Shown: in pieces, positions 27,143 to 36,610 of the stretch
Layout: every line of letters begins with the position of its first letter
Position numbering within the stretch: the stretch's first letter is position 1
From: Paracoccaceae bacterium
Lineage (GTDB): Bacteria; Pseudomonadota; Alphaproteobacteria; Rhodobacterales; Rhodobacteraceae
Reading direction: 5' to 3'
Length of the DNA: 64,000 bases
Assembly: GCA_020425125.1 (NCBI GenBank)
Contig: JAGQRV010000005.1
Coordinates: 19,934 to 83,933 of the forward strand
Notes under the pieces: model-generated
The model's database searches: none
What the model was told of the DNA's origin: nothing
The model's input: the letters and a program-made list of their open reading frames with translations, nothing else
Translations under genes and position numbers: made by a program

Positions 27143-28717
27143 ATGCGTTCGTTCGATGGATTTGTCGGCCGACTGGCCGGGCTTGCCGTCGGGTCTGTTC
27201 TGGCCTTCGGCGGTGCGGCGTTGGCCGAAGACGCGCAGCCCGTTCCCGTCAACATGCATCCGAAGCTGACCCGCGAGGCGGTCGACAATGCGGTGGCCGA
27301 ACTCGACGCCATGGCCACTGAGGCGGCATCCAGAGGGACCGTCCCCGGACTGGCCATTGCCGTCGTGTTCGAAGGCGAGACGATTTGGGCCAGGGGCTAC
27401 GGAGTGCGCGAGGTTGGGCAGGATGCCAGGGTTGATGCGGACACGGTGTTCCAATTGGCCTCGGTATCGAAGCCGGTCGGCGCGACGGTTGTGGCGGCGC
27501 TGGTCGGCAAGCGCAGGATCACCTGGGACAGCCGGATCGGGGAACTCGATCCGGGTTTCGCGCTTAGCGCCCCCTGGATCAGCGATCAGGTCACGATCCG
27601 CGATCTCTATGCCCATCGCAGCGGCCTTCCGGACCACGCGGGCGATATTCTCGAGGATATGGGGTATCCTCGGGAAGAGGTGCTGCGTCGCCTGCGGTTC
27701 CTCGAACCGTCGAGCAGTTTCCGCTCGGGCTATGACTATACGAATTTCGGGCTGACCGAAGCGGCGGTAGCGGCGGCCTCGGCTTACGGGCTCGAGTGGG
27801 CGGATGCGTCCGAAGAGTTCCTCTACGGTCCCCTCGGCATGGCGTCGACCAGTTCGCGCTATGCGGATTTCGAGGCGCGTGCGAACAAGGCCGCGGGCCA
27901 CGTGATGGAAGACGGCCGCTGGGTCCATGGGGCGCAGCGCCAGCCCGACGCACAAAGTCCCGCCGGTGGCGTCAGTTCTTCGGTCAACGACATGGCGAAA
28001 TGGCTGCGTCTGCAGCTTGACGGTGGAATATACGAGGGCGAGAGGATCGTGCCCGCAGACGCCCTGACTGAGGCACATCTGCCTCACATGCTGACCGAAC
28101 CGCACACGCCGTTCGGCTATCCGGGCTTCTACGGGCTGGGATGGAATGTGGGCTTTCTGCCGGACGGGCGCGCGAAGCTGAGCCATTCCGGTGCCTTCGC
28201 CATGGGTGCAGCCACCGCCATTAGCGTGTTCCCCGATGACGGACTCGCGATCGTCGTGCTGACCAATGCTGCACCGATCGGCCTGCCTGAGGCGCTCGCG
28301 GCGACATTTGCCGATATTGCCTTCTACGGGCACGCAACCGAGGATTGGCTGCCGCTCTATGCCGGCCTGTTCCGCAAGATGGCCGAGGCGGAAGTCGGGC
28401 CGGATCTCTCGCATCCGCCGGCCGATGCCGTCCCTCCCGCGGCGCTCGATGCCTATGTCGGAAATTACGTCAATGACTTCTTCGGGTCGGTCGAGATCGC
28501 CCGTAATGGCGACGGGCTGGCAATGGTTGTGGGCCCGCGGAGCTTGACCTTCCCGCTGACACACTACGACCGGGACCTCTTCACCTGGGAGACGACGGGC
28601 GAGAATGCGATCGGGACCTCGTCCGTCGTCTTCACGCTGGACCAGGATCGGCGGGCAACCGGGATGATCGTCGGCCAGTTCGATGCGTTCGGCGATGGAC
28701 GGTTTACCCGCGAATAG
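27143..28717 (+). CDS. Secreted serine hydrolase, beta-lactamase/class C-like
   Basis: The 524-residue product has a signal peptide (about residues 1-27, cleavage after ALA) and a class C beta-lactamase/DD-peptidase-like domain. The nucleophile motif is SVSK in FQLASVSKPVG, the Tyr motif YTN in YDYTNFGLTE, and the third motif HSG in LSHSGAFAMGA. A C-terminal DUF3471-like beta-domain seems present (YVGNYVNDFFGSVEIA). Acts in the periplasm; could be a peptidase, esterase or D-aminopeptidase rather than a resistance enzyme. Start ATG 27143 has AGGAAGG upstream. Confidence 0.85.
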   Translation: MRSFDGFVGRLAGLAVGSVLAFGGAALAEDAQPVPVNMHPKLTREAVDNAVAELDAMATEAASRGTVPGLAIAVVFEGETIWARGYGVREVGQDARVDADTVFQLASVSKPVGATVVAALVGKRRITWDSRIGELDPGFALSAPWISDQVTIRDLYAHRSGLPDHAGDILEDMGYPREEVLRRLRFLEPSSSFRSGYDYTNFGLTEAAVAAASAYGLEWADASEEFLYGPLGMASTSSRYADFEARANKAAGHVMEDGRWVHGAQRQPDAQSPAGGVSSSVNDMAKWLRLQLDGGIYEGERIVPADALTEAHLPHMLTEPHTPFGYPGFYGLGWNVGFLPDGRAKLSHSGAFAMGAATAISVFPDDGLAIVVLTNAAPIGLPEALAATFADIAFYGHATEDWLPLYAGLFRKMAEAEVGPDLSHPPADAVPPAALDAYVGNYVNDFFGSVEIARNGDGLAMVVGPRSLTFPLTHYDRDLFTWETTGENAIGTSSVVFTLDQDRRATGMIVGQFDAFGDGRFTRE

Positions 28718-28786
28718 CGCGATTCCGGGTTGGTCCCGCTTGCCGGGTCTGGAAGATTGGAGAGATCACCGGAAGGCAGGGCAAAA

Positions 28787-29416
28787 ATGGACGAGCGCAT
28801 CATCCACAGCCTCGACTGCGTGGCCGAAGGCGCGGCGCATCTGGCATCGGTTGAACCGCGTTTTGCCCGGGCGCTGGAACTGACCGGGCCGTTGCCCTTG
28901 CGCCGGCGCAGGGACGGGTTCGAGACTTTGCTGATCGCGATCGTCAGCCAGCAGGTCTCCGTCGCTGCCGCCGATGCCATCTGGAATCGGCTGAAGGCGG
29001 CGCGGCTGACAGGGCCGCGCAAGGTTCTCCGGGCCAGCGACGACGACCTCCGAAGCTGCGGCCTGTCTCGACAGAAGATCCGGTATGCGCGGGCGCTCGC
29101 CAGCGCGGGAATCCGCTTCGAGACCCTGCGCGAAGAGCCGACCGACGAGGTCATCCGGACGCTGGTCGAGGTGCCGGGCATTGGCATCTGGACTGCCGAG
29201 ATCTACGCCATGTTCGCGCTCGGACGGGCCGATGTGTTTGCTCCCGGTGATCTTGCGCTTCAGGAAAGCGCCCGAATTCTGTTCGATCTCGATGCGCGGC
29301 CGGGCGAAAAGGCCCTGCGCGAGATGGCCGCGCCCTGGTCTCCCTGGCGTGCGGTTGCGGCGCGGTTGCTGTGGTCCTACTACCGCGTGGTCAAGGATCG
29401 CGAGGGGATAAGATGA
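28787..29416 (+). CDS. DNA-3-methyladenine glycosylase, AlkA-like HhH-GPD
   Basis: Base-excision glycosylase of 209 residues removing alkylated purines. The helix-hairpin-helix VEVPGIGIWTAEIYAM (about residues 126-141) is followed by the catalytic Asp in FAPGDLALQ, and the earlier AIVSQQVSVAAADAIWNRL is the GPD-fold signature. No C4 Fe-S loop is seen at the C terminus, which fits AlkA rather than MutY/Nth. The stop overlaps the following carboxylesterase start (ATGA). Confidence 0.9.
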   Translation: MDERIIHSLDCVAEGAAHLASVEPRFARALELTGPLPLRRRRDGFETLLIAIVSQQVSVAAADAIWNRLKAARLTGPRKVLRASDDDLRSCGLSRQKIRYARALASAGIRFETLREEPTDEVIRTLVEVPGIGIWTAEIYAMFALGRADVFAPGDLALQESARILFDLDARPGEKALREMAAPWSPWRAVAARLLWSYYRVVKDREGIR

Positions 29417-30081
29417 CACGAGCATTGCAGGCCGGCCGACGCGCCGCGGCGTCGGGGCGGACCGGGTCGGTCGTTGTCTTCCTGCATGGCTACGGGGCGG
29501 ACGGGGCCGATCTTCTGGGCCTCGCCGATCCGCTCGCACCGCATCTGCCTGACACGACCTTCCTCGCACCCGACGCGCCGGAGCGATGCGTGAACAACCC
29601 CTTCGGATTCCAGTGGTTTCCGATCCCCTGGCTCGACGGGTCGAGCGAGGAGGAAGCCGAACAGGGCTTGATGCGGGCGGCGGCCGACCTTGATGCCTAT
29701 CTCGATCAGGTGCTTGCCGACGAGGGCGTGCCGCCGTCGAAGCTGGCGGTCGTCGGCTTTTCGCAGGGTACGATGATGGCGCTGCACGTGGTGCCCCGGC
29801 GGACCCAGGAGATTGCCGGGATCGTCGGGTTTTCGGGGCGCCTTCTGCACCCCGAACTGCTCATGGACGAAGTTGAAAGCCGTCCTCCTGTCCTGCTGCT
29901 GCACGGCGACGCCGACGAGATGGTGCCTCCTGCATTCCTCCCTGAGGCGGCGGACGCGCTGAGCGAGGCAGGCTTCACCGTGCTGGCGCAGTACATGGCC
30001 GGCATGGGGCATGGAATTGCGCCCGAGGGGCTGCGCCTCGCGCTGTATTTCCTGCGCGAGCAACTTGGCTACGACGACTGA
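29413..30081 (+). CDS. Phospholipase/carboxylesterase family hydrolase
   Basis: Alpha/beta hydrolase of 222 residues in the YpfH/carboxylesterase-2 family. The oxyanion region FLHGYGADGADLLGL, nucleophile elbow GFSQGTMM, Asp in LLLHGDADEMVP and His in GMGHGIAPEG form the triad in order. No signal peptide, so cytoplasmic. Coupled to the glycosylase gene by 4-nt overlap; the reason for that pairing is unclear. Confidence 0.9.
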   Translation: MTRALQAGRRAAASGRTGSVVVFLHGYGADGADLLGLADPLAPHLPDTTFLAPDAPERCVNNPFGFQWFPIPWLDGSSEEEAEQGLMRAAADLDAYLDQVLADEGVPPSKLAVVGFSQGTMMALHVVPRRTQEIAGIVGFSGRLLHPELLMDEVESRPPVLLLHGDADEMVPPAFLPEAADALSEAGFTVLAQYMAGMGHGIAPEGLRLALYFLREQLGYDD

Positions 30082-30111
30082 GTCGTGCGTCTCCCGCAGG
30101 TTTGCCCGGCC

Positions 30112-30157
30112 CGTCATACCAGCGTCATACCCCTATCCTATCTAGCTTGTGACAAGC
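30112..30157. repeat. Phased direct repeats and an inverted repeat upstream of the HNH gene
   Basis: CGTCATACC occurs at 30112-30120 and 30123-30131, an 11-bp period. GCTTGT-G-ACAAGC is a perfect inverted repeat at 30145-30157, and a third GCTTGT half-site at 30173-30178 overlaps the -35 box of the following promoter. This arrangement looks like binding sites for a regulator of the HNH gene. Confidence 0.45.
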
Positions 30158-30174
30158 ACTGCATGTAGCGGGGC

Positions 30175-30202
30175 TTGTCAGGCGAAAAACGCCATATATA
30201 GT
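30175..30202 (+). promoter_or_regulatory. Promoter of the HNH gene
   Basis: TTGTCA (30175-30180), 16-nt spacer, TATAGT (30197-30202), close to the sigma-70 consensus. The spacer begins with GGCGAAAAACGCC, a small inverted repeat. The leader to the ATG at 30276 would be about 65 nt. Confidence 0.6.
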
Positions 30203-30275
30203 GAACGCATGCTGGGGCGGCTGCTCCGCCCCGGAGCTGGGCCGAAAGGTTGCAAGCGCAGGGGCAGAGTCGACG

Positions 30276-30860
30276 ATGGATGCAGAGTTCAGGACCAGTT
30301 TTGTCAGGGAACCGGGCAGTTTGCGGCATCATCCCGCGCTCGTCCTGAATGCCGATTACCGTCCGCTGTCCTATTATCCGCTCTCGCTCTGGCCATGGCA
30401 GGAAGCCGTGAAGGCGGCGTTCCTCGACCGCGTCGACATCATCGCCGAATACGACCATGTGGTCAGAAGTCCGACGATCCAGATCCGAATACCGTCGGTG
30501 GTGGTCCTCCGAGAATACGTGAAACCCCAGAAGCGCGTGGCCTTCACGCGCTTCAATCTTTTTCTGAGGGACGAGTTTTCCTGCCAGTACTGCGGTGCGA
30601 AGGGTGATCTGACCTTCGATCATGTCGTGCCTCGGTCCCGCGGGGGGATCACGAGCTGGGAGAACGTGGTTGCCGCCTGTGGCAGATGCAATCTCCACAA
30701 GGGCTCGAAGACCCTGAAGCAGGCCGGCGTCTCGCTGCGGAAGCCGCCGCGGCAGCCGGGTGCAGAGGAACTGCGTAACATGGGTCGCAAGTTCCCGCCC
30801 AACTACCTGCACGACAGCTGGATCGATTTCCTCTACTGGGACGCCGAACTGGAAGCCTGA
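30276..30860 (+). CDS. HNH endonuclease-domain protein
   Basis: The 194-residue product has a C-terminal HNH nuclease domain: CQYCGAKGDLTFDHVVPRSRGG, then ENVVAACGRCNLHKGSKT. The two CxxC pairs bind zinc and the H-N-H residues the catalytic metal. The N-terminal half (ALVLNADYRPLSYYPLSLWPWQEA) is typical of a widely conserved bacterial HNH family whose job is not established. It is not next to restriction or homing-element genes, so a housekeeping DNA role is more likely. The 3' end overlaps the convergent LysR gene by 28 nt. Confidence 0.88.
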   Translation: MDAEFRTSFVREPGSLRHHPALVLNADYRPLSYYPLSLWPWQEAVKAAFLDRVDIIAEYDHVVRSPTIQIRIPSVVVLREYVKPQKRVAFTRFNLFLRDEFSCQYCGAKGDLTFDHVVPRSRGGITSWENVVAACGRCNLHKGSKTLKQAGVSLRKPPRQPGAEELRNMGRKFPPNYLHDSWIDFLYWDAELEA

Positions 30861-31696
30861 GGGCTTCGGTCGGTGGCGGTCAGCAGCCGGTGAAGCGCGT
30901 CCAGCGCGGCCCGTACCGGAGGGTCGTGGCGGGCCTCGTGATGGCTCACGAGCCATTCGTCATGGGTGATCTCGTCGATCGGCTCCGACAGTCTGAGCAA
31001 GCCGGTCTCGGCATCGCCCGCGAAGGTCGGCAGGAGGATCCGCCCGATTCCCTCCAGCGAGAGGTCGAGCGCCAGGCGCGCGTCGTTGACGGTGGACACG
31101 ATATCGCCGCCATGCCGCGCCGCGAGCCAGCGTTCGGACGGGGTTGTCGGCTGACCCGTCGCGAGTGACAGGAACCCGGTGACGTCGTTGTCCCGTCCGT
31201 AGACCGCGTAGCGGATCGTCACGGTCCTGCGTCCGGCAAGCCAAGGCTGATCCGGCCGGCGGTTCCGGATGCCGATATCGGCCTCGCGCCGGGCGATGTC
31301 GACCGTTGCGTTGGAGGCGAGGAATTCGGGCACCCAGCCGCTGCCGGCAGTCCAGACGATGCCGATGTTTCGCGCCAGAAAGCGCGAGGTCCAGGTTCCG
31401 GCAGTGATCCGGACCTTTGGCGGCGCGGCGTCCTTCGCGATCCATTGCCCGATCCGATCTGCCAGCGGTGCCAGGGGATCCGCGCGCTCGCGCAGGCTGC
31501 GACCGTCAGCAGTCAGGGCATATCCCTGAGGCCCGCGGCGAAACAGCCGGCGTCCGACCGCGCGTTCAAAGCCGGTCATACGTCGCGAGAGCGTGGAAAT
31601 CGCCACGCCGGTCTTCCGCGATGCGCCCGACAGGCTGCCTGCCTCGGCCACGGCGAGGAACAGCGCGACGTCGTCCAGATTCAGCCGGCTTTCCAA
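30833..31696 (-). CDS. LysR family transcriptional regulator
   Basis: DNA-binding regulator of 287 residues from a TTG start at 31696 (AGGA 8 nt upstream). The winged helix-turn-helix is LDDVALFLAVAEAGSLSGAS, then AISTLSRRMTGFERAVGRRLFRR (about residues 7-52). The remainder is the effector-binding domain. It is divergently arranged with a small gene at 31801, the classic LysR layout, and may control that gene and itself. Inducer unknown. Confidence 0.88.
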   Translation of the reverse strand: MESRLNLDDVALFLAVAEAGSLSGASRKTGVAISTLSRRMTGFERAVGRRLFRRGPQGYALTADGRSLRERADPLAPLADRIGQWIAKDAAPPKVRITAGTWTSRFLARNIGIVWTAGSGWVPEFLASNATVDIARREADIGIRNRRPDQPWLAGRRTVTIRYAVYGRDNDVTGFLSLATGQPTTPSERWLAARHGGDIVSTVNDARLALDLSLEGIGRILLPTFAGDAETGLLRLSEPIDEITHDEWLVSHHEARHDPPVRAALDALHRLLTATDRSPQASSSASQ

Positions 31697-31800
31697 ATTT
31701 GAGAATCCTGTTGCGACGTTAGCCGCTGATGCTGGTGAGTTTCTGCCCCTATCATGACGGAGCCAACAATTCCATTCCACATTTGAAAAGGAGAACGGCC

Positions 31801-32115
31801 ATGTGCCGATTCCCGATCTATCCCGACTCGCACACATGGAAGCTCGCTCCTCGGGCCGAGCGGGAGGTGATCGCCGACCGCATTTCCGCGCGACGCCGCC
31901 GGTGGCGCACCCGGCTGATGGTTCGGCTCCTGCGGATACTCAGATCCACGCCCGGCCGACCGGCCACGGCCGGCGCTGACGCCGCGGACCGGCGGATCCG
32001 CGCCAAGATCGCCGGGCCGTCTCGGCCGGCAAGGGGCCGAGTTTCCTCAAGACCTACTTGCGCTGCTGTGCCAAAGTGGCCGAGAAGCCGCAGGGGTGGA
32101 GTGACGCGCTTGTGA
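31801..32115 (+). CDS. Small hypothetical basic protein divergent from LysR gene
   Basis: A 104-residue product, not recognised. The ATG has an excellent ribosome-binding site (AAAGGAG 7 nt upstream) and stands opposite a LysR gene with a 104-nt AT-richer spacer. The N-terminal half (MCRFPIYPDSHTWKLAPRAE, then ISARRRRWRTRLMVRLLRIL) looks like real protein with an Arg-rich amphipathic helix. The second half is low-complexity Arg/Pro/Ala and may reflect a frameshift or a short gene running on. The true end could be earlier than annotated. Confidence 0.5.
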   Translation: MCRFPIYPDSHTWKLAPRAEREVIADRISARRRRWRTRLMVRLLRILRSTPGRPATAGADAADRRIRAKIAGPSRPARGRVSSRPTCAAVPKWPRSRRGGVTRL

Positions 32116-32155
32116 TGTGACGGGAATCTGGTAAGAGACCCCGGACCGTGACTGT

Positions 32156-32184
32156 TTGCGCTACCATCTGCCAAAAGATACACT
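32156..32184 (+). promoter_or_regulatory. Promoter of zwf-pgl-pgi
   Basis: TTGCGC (32156-32161), 17-nt spacer, TACACT (32179-32184), 15 nt before the zwf ATG. GGAAGG sits between the -10 and the ATG as the ribosome-binding site, so the leader is very short (about 8-10 nt). Confidence 0.55.
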
Positions 32185-32199
32185 ACGGAAGGCTGCCAC

Positions 32200-33654
32200 A
32201 TGGTTTCTCGCACGATTCCCGTCGACACCTTCGATCTCGTCATCTTTGGCGGGACAGGCGATCTCGCCCGACGCAAGATCCTGCCGGGTCTTTACCGGCG
32301 CTACGCCGCCGGGCAGATGCCGGAAGCGGCACGGATCATCGGCTCGGCGCGCTCCGAGATAGACGCCGACGGGTTTCGCGCGATGACGCGCGAGGCGCTG
32401 GCCGAATTCCTGCCGTCCTCGCGCGGCGAAAGCGAGACGGTCGACGGCTTCCTCAAGCATCTCGACTATGCGCAGGTGGATGTGAAGGGTGATGCGGGCT
32501 GGGAGGAGCTGAAGGGAAAGCTGCGCGACGGTGCCGTGCGTGCCTTCTATTTCTCGGTGGCGCCGTCCCTGTTCGGGGACATTGCCGAGCGGCTGAAGAC
32601 CCGGGGGCTTGCGCATGACGAAAGCCGGATTGTGGTGGAAAAGCCGTTCGGGCACGATCTGGCTACCGCCAAGGCGCTGAACGCATCGCTGTCGACCTAT
32701 TTCACCGAGCATCAGATCTATCGGATCGATCATTACCTCGGGAAGGAGACGGTCCAGAACCTGATGGCCATCCGCTTCGCCAACCTCCTGTTCGAACCGC
32801 TCTGGAACGCCCAGTTCGTCGATCACGTGCAGATCACCGTGGCCGAGACCGTGGGTGTCGGCGGACGCGGCAGCTATTACGACCAATCCGGCGCCATGCG
32901 GGACATGGTGCAGAATCACCTGATGCAGCTGCTCTGCCTGATCGCGATGGAACCTCCCGCGCGGTTCGAGCCGGATTCGGTGCGGGACGAGAAGCTGAAA
33001 GTGATCCGCGCGCTCGACCCTGTACCGCTGGCCGACGTGGTCCGCGGCCAGTACGAGGCGAACGGCAGTGGCAAGAGCTATCTAGAGGATGCGGAAAACC
33101 CGCGGTCGCTGACCGAAAGCTTCATCGCGATGAAGGTGCGGATCTCGAACTGGCGCTGGCAGGGGACGCCGTTCTATCTGCGCACCGGCAAGCGGATGCG
33201 GGCGCGCATGTCCGAAATCGTGATCCGCTTCAAGGAAACGCCGCATTCGATCTTCGGTCCGGAAGCGGGCAGCAAGTCGAACGAGCTGACGATCCGGCTC
33301 CAGCCGAACGAAGGCATCGATCTGCGGGTGACCATCAAGGAGCCGGGGCCGGGCGGAATGCGGCTTGTGGACGTGCCGCTCGACATGACCTTTGCCGATG
33401 CGCTCGGGCCGGATGCCGAAGAGGTGCCTGAGGCCTACGAGCGCCTGATCATGGACGTCATCCGCGGCAACCAGACCCTGTTCATGCGCGGTGACGAGGT
33501 CGAGGCCGCCTGGGCCTGGACCGATCCGATCATCAAGGGCTGGGAGGACGCCCACCAGCGCCCCGAACCCTATGATTCGGGCAGTGCCGGCCCGGAGAAG
33601 GCGCTGGAACTGATGCATCGCGACGGGCGCCGCTGGCGCGAGGTCCGGGCATGA
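32200..33654 (+). CDS. zwf: Glucose-6-phosphate 1-dehydrogenase
   Basis: Oxidises glucose 6-phosphate to 6-phosphogluconolactone with NAD(P)+, feeding the Entner-Doudoroff and pentose phosphate routes. The 484-residue product has the nucleotide-binding IFGGTGDLARRKILPGLY (about residues 11-28), the substrate/active-site motif RIDHYLGKETVQNL (about 180-193), and KPFGHD. First gene of zwf-pgl-pgi; its stop overlaps the pgl start by 4 nt. Confidence 0.97.
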   Translation: MVSRTIPVDTFDLVIFGGTGDLARRKILPGLYRRYAAGQMPEAARIIGSARSEIDADGFRAMTREALAEFLPSSRGESETVDGFLKHLDYAQVDVKGDAGWEELKGKLRDGAVRAFYFSVAPSLFGDIAERLKTRGLAHDESRIVVEKPFGHDLATAKALNASLSTYFTEHQIYRIDHYLGKETVQNLMAIRFANLLFEPLWNAQFVDHVQITVAETVGVGGRGSYYDQSGAMRDMVQNHLMQLLCLIAMEPPARFEPDSVRDEKLKVIRALDPVPLADVVRGQYEANGSGKSYLEDAENPRSLTESFIAMKVRISNWRWQGTPFYLRTGKRMRARMSEIVIRFKETPHSIFGPEAGSKSNELTIRLQPNEGIDLRVTIKEPGPGGMRLVDVPLDMTFADALGPDAEEVPEAYERLIMDVIRGNQTLFMRGDEVEAAWAWTDPIIKGWEDAHQRPEPYDSGSAGPEKALELMHRDGRRWREVRA

Positions 33655-34325
33655 AGCTGAAGGAATACCCCGACCGCGACATGATGATGATCGACCTTGC
33701 CGATGCTCTGGCGAGCGAGATCAACGCGGGGCTGATGACCCATGACCGGGTGAGCCTCGCGGTGCCGGGCGGGACCACCCCGGGGCCGGTCTTCGACACG
33801 CTGTCTGCGGTCGATCTCGACTGGGCAAGGGTGAGCGTCCTGCTGACGGACGAGCGCTGGGTGCCGGAGAGTTCGGATCGCTCCAATGCGCGCCTGGTTC
33901 GGCAGCGGCTTCTCACCGATCGGGCCGCGAAGGCAGAATTCGTTGGCTATTACCGGGACGGGTTGGAGCCCGACGCCGCGCTGGCAGCCGTGGGCGAGGA
34001 ACTTGGTGCGGTCCTGCCGCTGTCGGTGCTGCTTCTCGGGATGGGCGCGGACATGCACACCGCCTCGCTCTTTCCTGGTGCCGACAGGCTGGCGGACGCG
34101 CTTTCAGACGACGCACCACCGCTGATGGCGCTGCGGGCGCCCGGCGCCCCCGAACCGCGCGTGACGCTGACTGCGCCCGCGCTGAAGGGGGCCATGTCCA
34201 CCCACATCCTGATCACCGGAGCCGACAAGCGCCGCGCGCTCGAAAACGCCGTCGATCTCGCCGATTCCCAAAAGGCGCCGGTCTGCGTGGTTCTGCAGAA
34301 CGCAACCGTACACTGGGCGGAGTAG
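33651..34325 (+). CDS. pgl: 6-phosphogluconolactonase
   Basis: Hydrolyses the lactone made by Zwf. The 224-residue product belongs to the NagB-like (DevB) family: [17 protein letters not shown] near residues 33-49, [12 protein letters not shown], and the conserved [16 protein letters not shown]. The gene is coupled to zwf by an ATGA overlap, and pgi begins 5 nt after it. Confidence 0.95.
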   Translation: MKLKEYPDRDMMMIDLADALASEINAGLMTHDRVSLAVPGGTTPGPVFDTLSAVDLDWARVSVLLTDERWVPESSDRSNARLVRQRLLTDRAAKAEFVGYYRDGLEPDAALAAVGEELGAVLPLSVLLLGMGADMHTASLFPGADRLADALSDDAPPLMALRAPGAPEPRVTLTAPALKGAMSTHILITGADKRRALENAVDLADSQKAPVCVVLQNATVHWAE

Positions 34326-34330
34326 ACATC

Positions 34331-35938
34331 ATGTCATCTCACTGGAAACTTCTGGAGAGCCACCATGCCAAGGTGGCCGGGCGGTCGATCCTGTCGCTGT
34401 TCGACAGCCCTGACCGGGCGGAGCGCTATACGGCGCAGCGCGGCGAACTGATCTTCGACTATTCCAAGACGAACATCGACGACGACGGGCTCGACCTGCT
34501 GATCGGGCTGGCCGAAAGCGCCGATGTTGCAGGCCGCCGCGAGGCGATGTTTTCGGGCGCGCCGATCAATGAGACCGAGGGCCGCGCAGTGCTCCACACC
34601 GCGCTGCGCAATCTTCCCGGTTCGGTCGAAGTCGGCGGCGAAGACGTGATGCCCGAGGTGCGGGCGACCTACGACCGGATGGCCGCGTTTTCGGAGGACG
34701 TACGTTCGGGGCGCTTCACCGGGCAGGGCGGCAAGATCACCGATGTCGTCAATATCGGCATCGGCGGATCGGACCTTGGTCCGGCCATGGCCGCGATCGC
34801 GCTGTCGCCCTATGCCGACGGGCCGCGCACCCATTTCGTCTCGAATGTCGACGGCGCACAGATCGCCGAGACGCTGGCCGGGCTGAACCCGGCGACGACG
34901 CTGGTCATCGTCGCCTCGAAGACCTTCACGACCATCGAGACGATGACCAATGCCGAGACCGCGCGGCGCTGGATGGCCGAGACCGTCACGGACCCCGCAG
35001 CGCAGTTTGCTGCCGTTTCGACCGCCAAGGACAAGACCGCGGCATTCGGGATCGACGAGTCGCGCGTCTTCGGCTTCGCGGACTGGGTCGGCGGGCGCTA
35101 TTCCATGTGGGGCCCGATCGGGCTGTCGCTGATGATCGCGATCGGTTCCGAGAATTTCCGCCGCTTCCTCGATGGCGGGGAGGAGATGGACGCCCATTTC
35201 CGGACCGCCCCCTTCCGCGAGAACATGCCTGTGCTTTTGGCGCTTGTCGGCATTTGGCATCACCAGATCTGCGGGTATCCGTCGCGCGCGGTGCTGCCCT
35301 ATGACCAGCGTCTGAGCCGTCTGCCCGCCTATCTCCAGCAACTCGAGATGGAATCGAACGGCAAGCGCGTGGCGATGGACGGGTCCGACCTGCCGCGCGT
35401 CTCCGGGCCGATCGTCTGGGGCGAGCCCGGAACCAACGGTCAGCACGCCTTCTACCAGCTGATCCACCAGGGCACCGGCGTCGTGCCCTGCGAATTCATG
35501 GTGGCGGCGCAGGGCCACGAGCCCGATCTCGTGCACCAGCACCGGCTTCTGGTCGCAAACTGCCTGGCCCAGTCCGAGGCATTGCTGCGCGGCCGGTCGC
35601 TCGATGTGGCCCGCGACATGATGGCTGCCAAGGGCTTGAGCGGCGCCGAACTGGAACGGCAGGCGCGCCACCGGGTGTTCCCGGGTAACCGTCCGTCGAC
35701 CACGCTGGCCTATCCGATGCTGACGCCGGAAGTCCTCGGCCAGATCATCGCGCTCTATGAGCACAGGGTCTTCGTGGAGGGCGTGATCCTGGGCATCAAC
35801 AGCTTCGATCAGTGGGGTGTCGAACTCGGGAAGGAACTGGCGACGGCGCTCGGTCCCGTGGTCGAAGGCACCGCCGGGACCGAGGGCAAGGACGGATCGA
35901 CGGCCGCGCTGGTGGCCTATCTGCGCGCCAAAGGCTGA
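34331..35938 (+). CDS. pgi: Glucose-6-phosphate isomerase
   Basis: Interconverts glucose 6-phosphate and fructose 6-phosphate. The 535-residue product shows [33 protein letters not shown] and [18 protein letters not shown], with the active-site Glu/His region [15 protein letters not shown]. Third gene of zwf-pgl-pgi, so recycling of fructose 6-phosphate back into Zwf is co-regulated. Edd and Eda are not in the window. Confidence 0.97.
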   Translation: MSSHWKLLESHHAKVAGRSILSLFDSPDRAERYTAQRGELIFDYSKTNIDDDGLDLLIGLAESADVAGRREAMFSGAPINETEGRAVLHTALRNLPGSVEVGGEDVMPEVRATYDRMAAFSEDVRSGRFTGQGGKITDVVNIGIGGSDLGPAMAAIALSPYADGPRTHFVSNVDGAQIAETLAGLNPATTLVIVASKTFTTIETMTNAETARRWMAETVTDPAAQFAAVSTAKDKTAAFGIDESRVFGFADWVGGRYSMWGPIGLSLMIAIGSENFRRFLDGGEEMDAHFRTAPFRENMPVLLALVGIWHHQICGYPSRAVLPYDQRLSRLPAYLQQLEMESNGKRVAMDGSDLPRVSGPIVWGEPGTNGQHAFYQLIHQGTGVVPCEFMVAAQGHEPDLVHQHRLLVANCLAQSEALLRGRSLDVARDMMAAKGLSGAELERQARHRVFPGNRPSTTLAYPMLTPEVLGQIIALYEHRVFVEGVILGINSFDQWGVELGKELATALGPVVEGTAGTEGKDGSTAALVAYLRAKG

Positions 35939-35962
35939 GGCCGCCGATATTCGAAGCCCGGA

Positions 35963-36610
35963 TCAGGCGGCGCGGGACACCCCGGCCGCCAGATCGTCGA
36001 AATGATCGAAGACGAAGCTGTGGGGGATCGCCTCCACGGCGGTCTTTCGGTAACCCCGTGAATAGAGTGCAAACGGCAGTCCAACCGCCGATGCGGTCTG
36101 GCTGTCGACCTCGCTGTCGCCGACATAGAGACCGCCTGAGGCGCCAAGGTCCTGCAAGGCACGCCGCAGCGGCGCCGGGTCGGGCTTCTTCACGGGCAGC
36201 GTGTCGCCGCAGACCACCGCCCCGAGCCGCCGAGTGAGATCGAAGGCGTCGAGAATCGCCCGCGTCGCGGCCTCGGGCTTGTTTGTGCACAGGCCCAGCC
36301 TGTGCCCGTCCGCGGCCAGCCGGTCGAGTGCGTCGAGCACGCCGGGATAGAGCGCCGTCCGGACCGCCGGGGCGGCATTGTAGTGGCGCAGGAACACCGC
36401 AACCAGTTCGGCTTGGCGTTCATGCGGGCCGCCGACCGCCGCGATCGCGCGCTCGACCAGCTTCGGGACGCCGTTGCCGATGAAGGACCGGGTCTGGTCC
36501 AGCGTCACCGCCGGCAGCCCGGCCTCCGCGAGCATGTTCACCGCCGCCTCGTGCAGATCGGGAGCGCTGTCGATCAGGGTCCCGTCGAGATCGAACACGA
36601 TTGCGGTCAT
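35963..36610 (-). CDS. gph: Phosphoglycolate phosphatase (HAD superfamily)
   Basis: Dephosphorylates 2-phosphoglycolate. The 215-residue product has HAD motif I FDLDGTLIDSAPDL at about residues 6-19, motif II region LCTNKP, the Lys of motif III in VKKPDPAPL, and motif IV YVGDSEVD. The ATG at 36610 is preferred over 36622. It overlaps the stop of the thioredoxin-like gene (ATGA). Other HAD phosphatase substrates are possible. Confidence 0.88.
   Translation of the reverse strand: MTAIVFDLDGTLIDSAPDLHEAAVNMLAEAGLPAVTLDQTRSFIGNGVPKLVERAIAAVGGPHERQAELVAVFLRHYNAAPAVRTALYPGVLDALDRLAADGHRLGLCTNKPEAATRAILDAFDLTRRLGAVVCGDTLPVKKPDPAPLRRALQDLGASGGLYVGDSEVDSQTASAVGLPFALYSRGYRKTAVEAIPHSFVFDHFDDLAAGVSRAA

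Noticed and set aside
25112-28564. A 1150-codon open frame on the minus strand across cobA, cbiD, cobK and the serine hydrolase
   Set aside because: It is antisense to well-supported genes, has no family motifs and reads as Arg/Gly/Pro-rich sequence: a GC-driven shadow.
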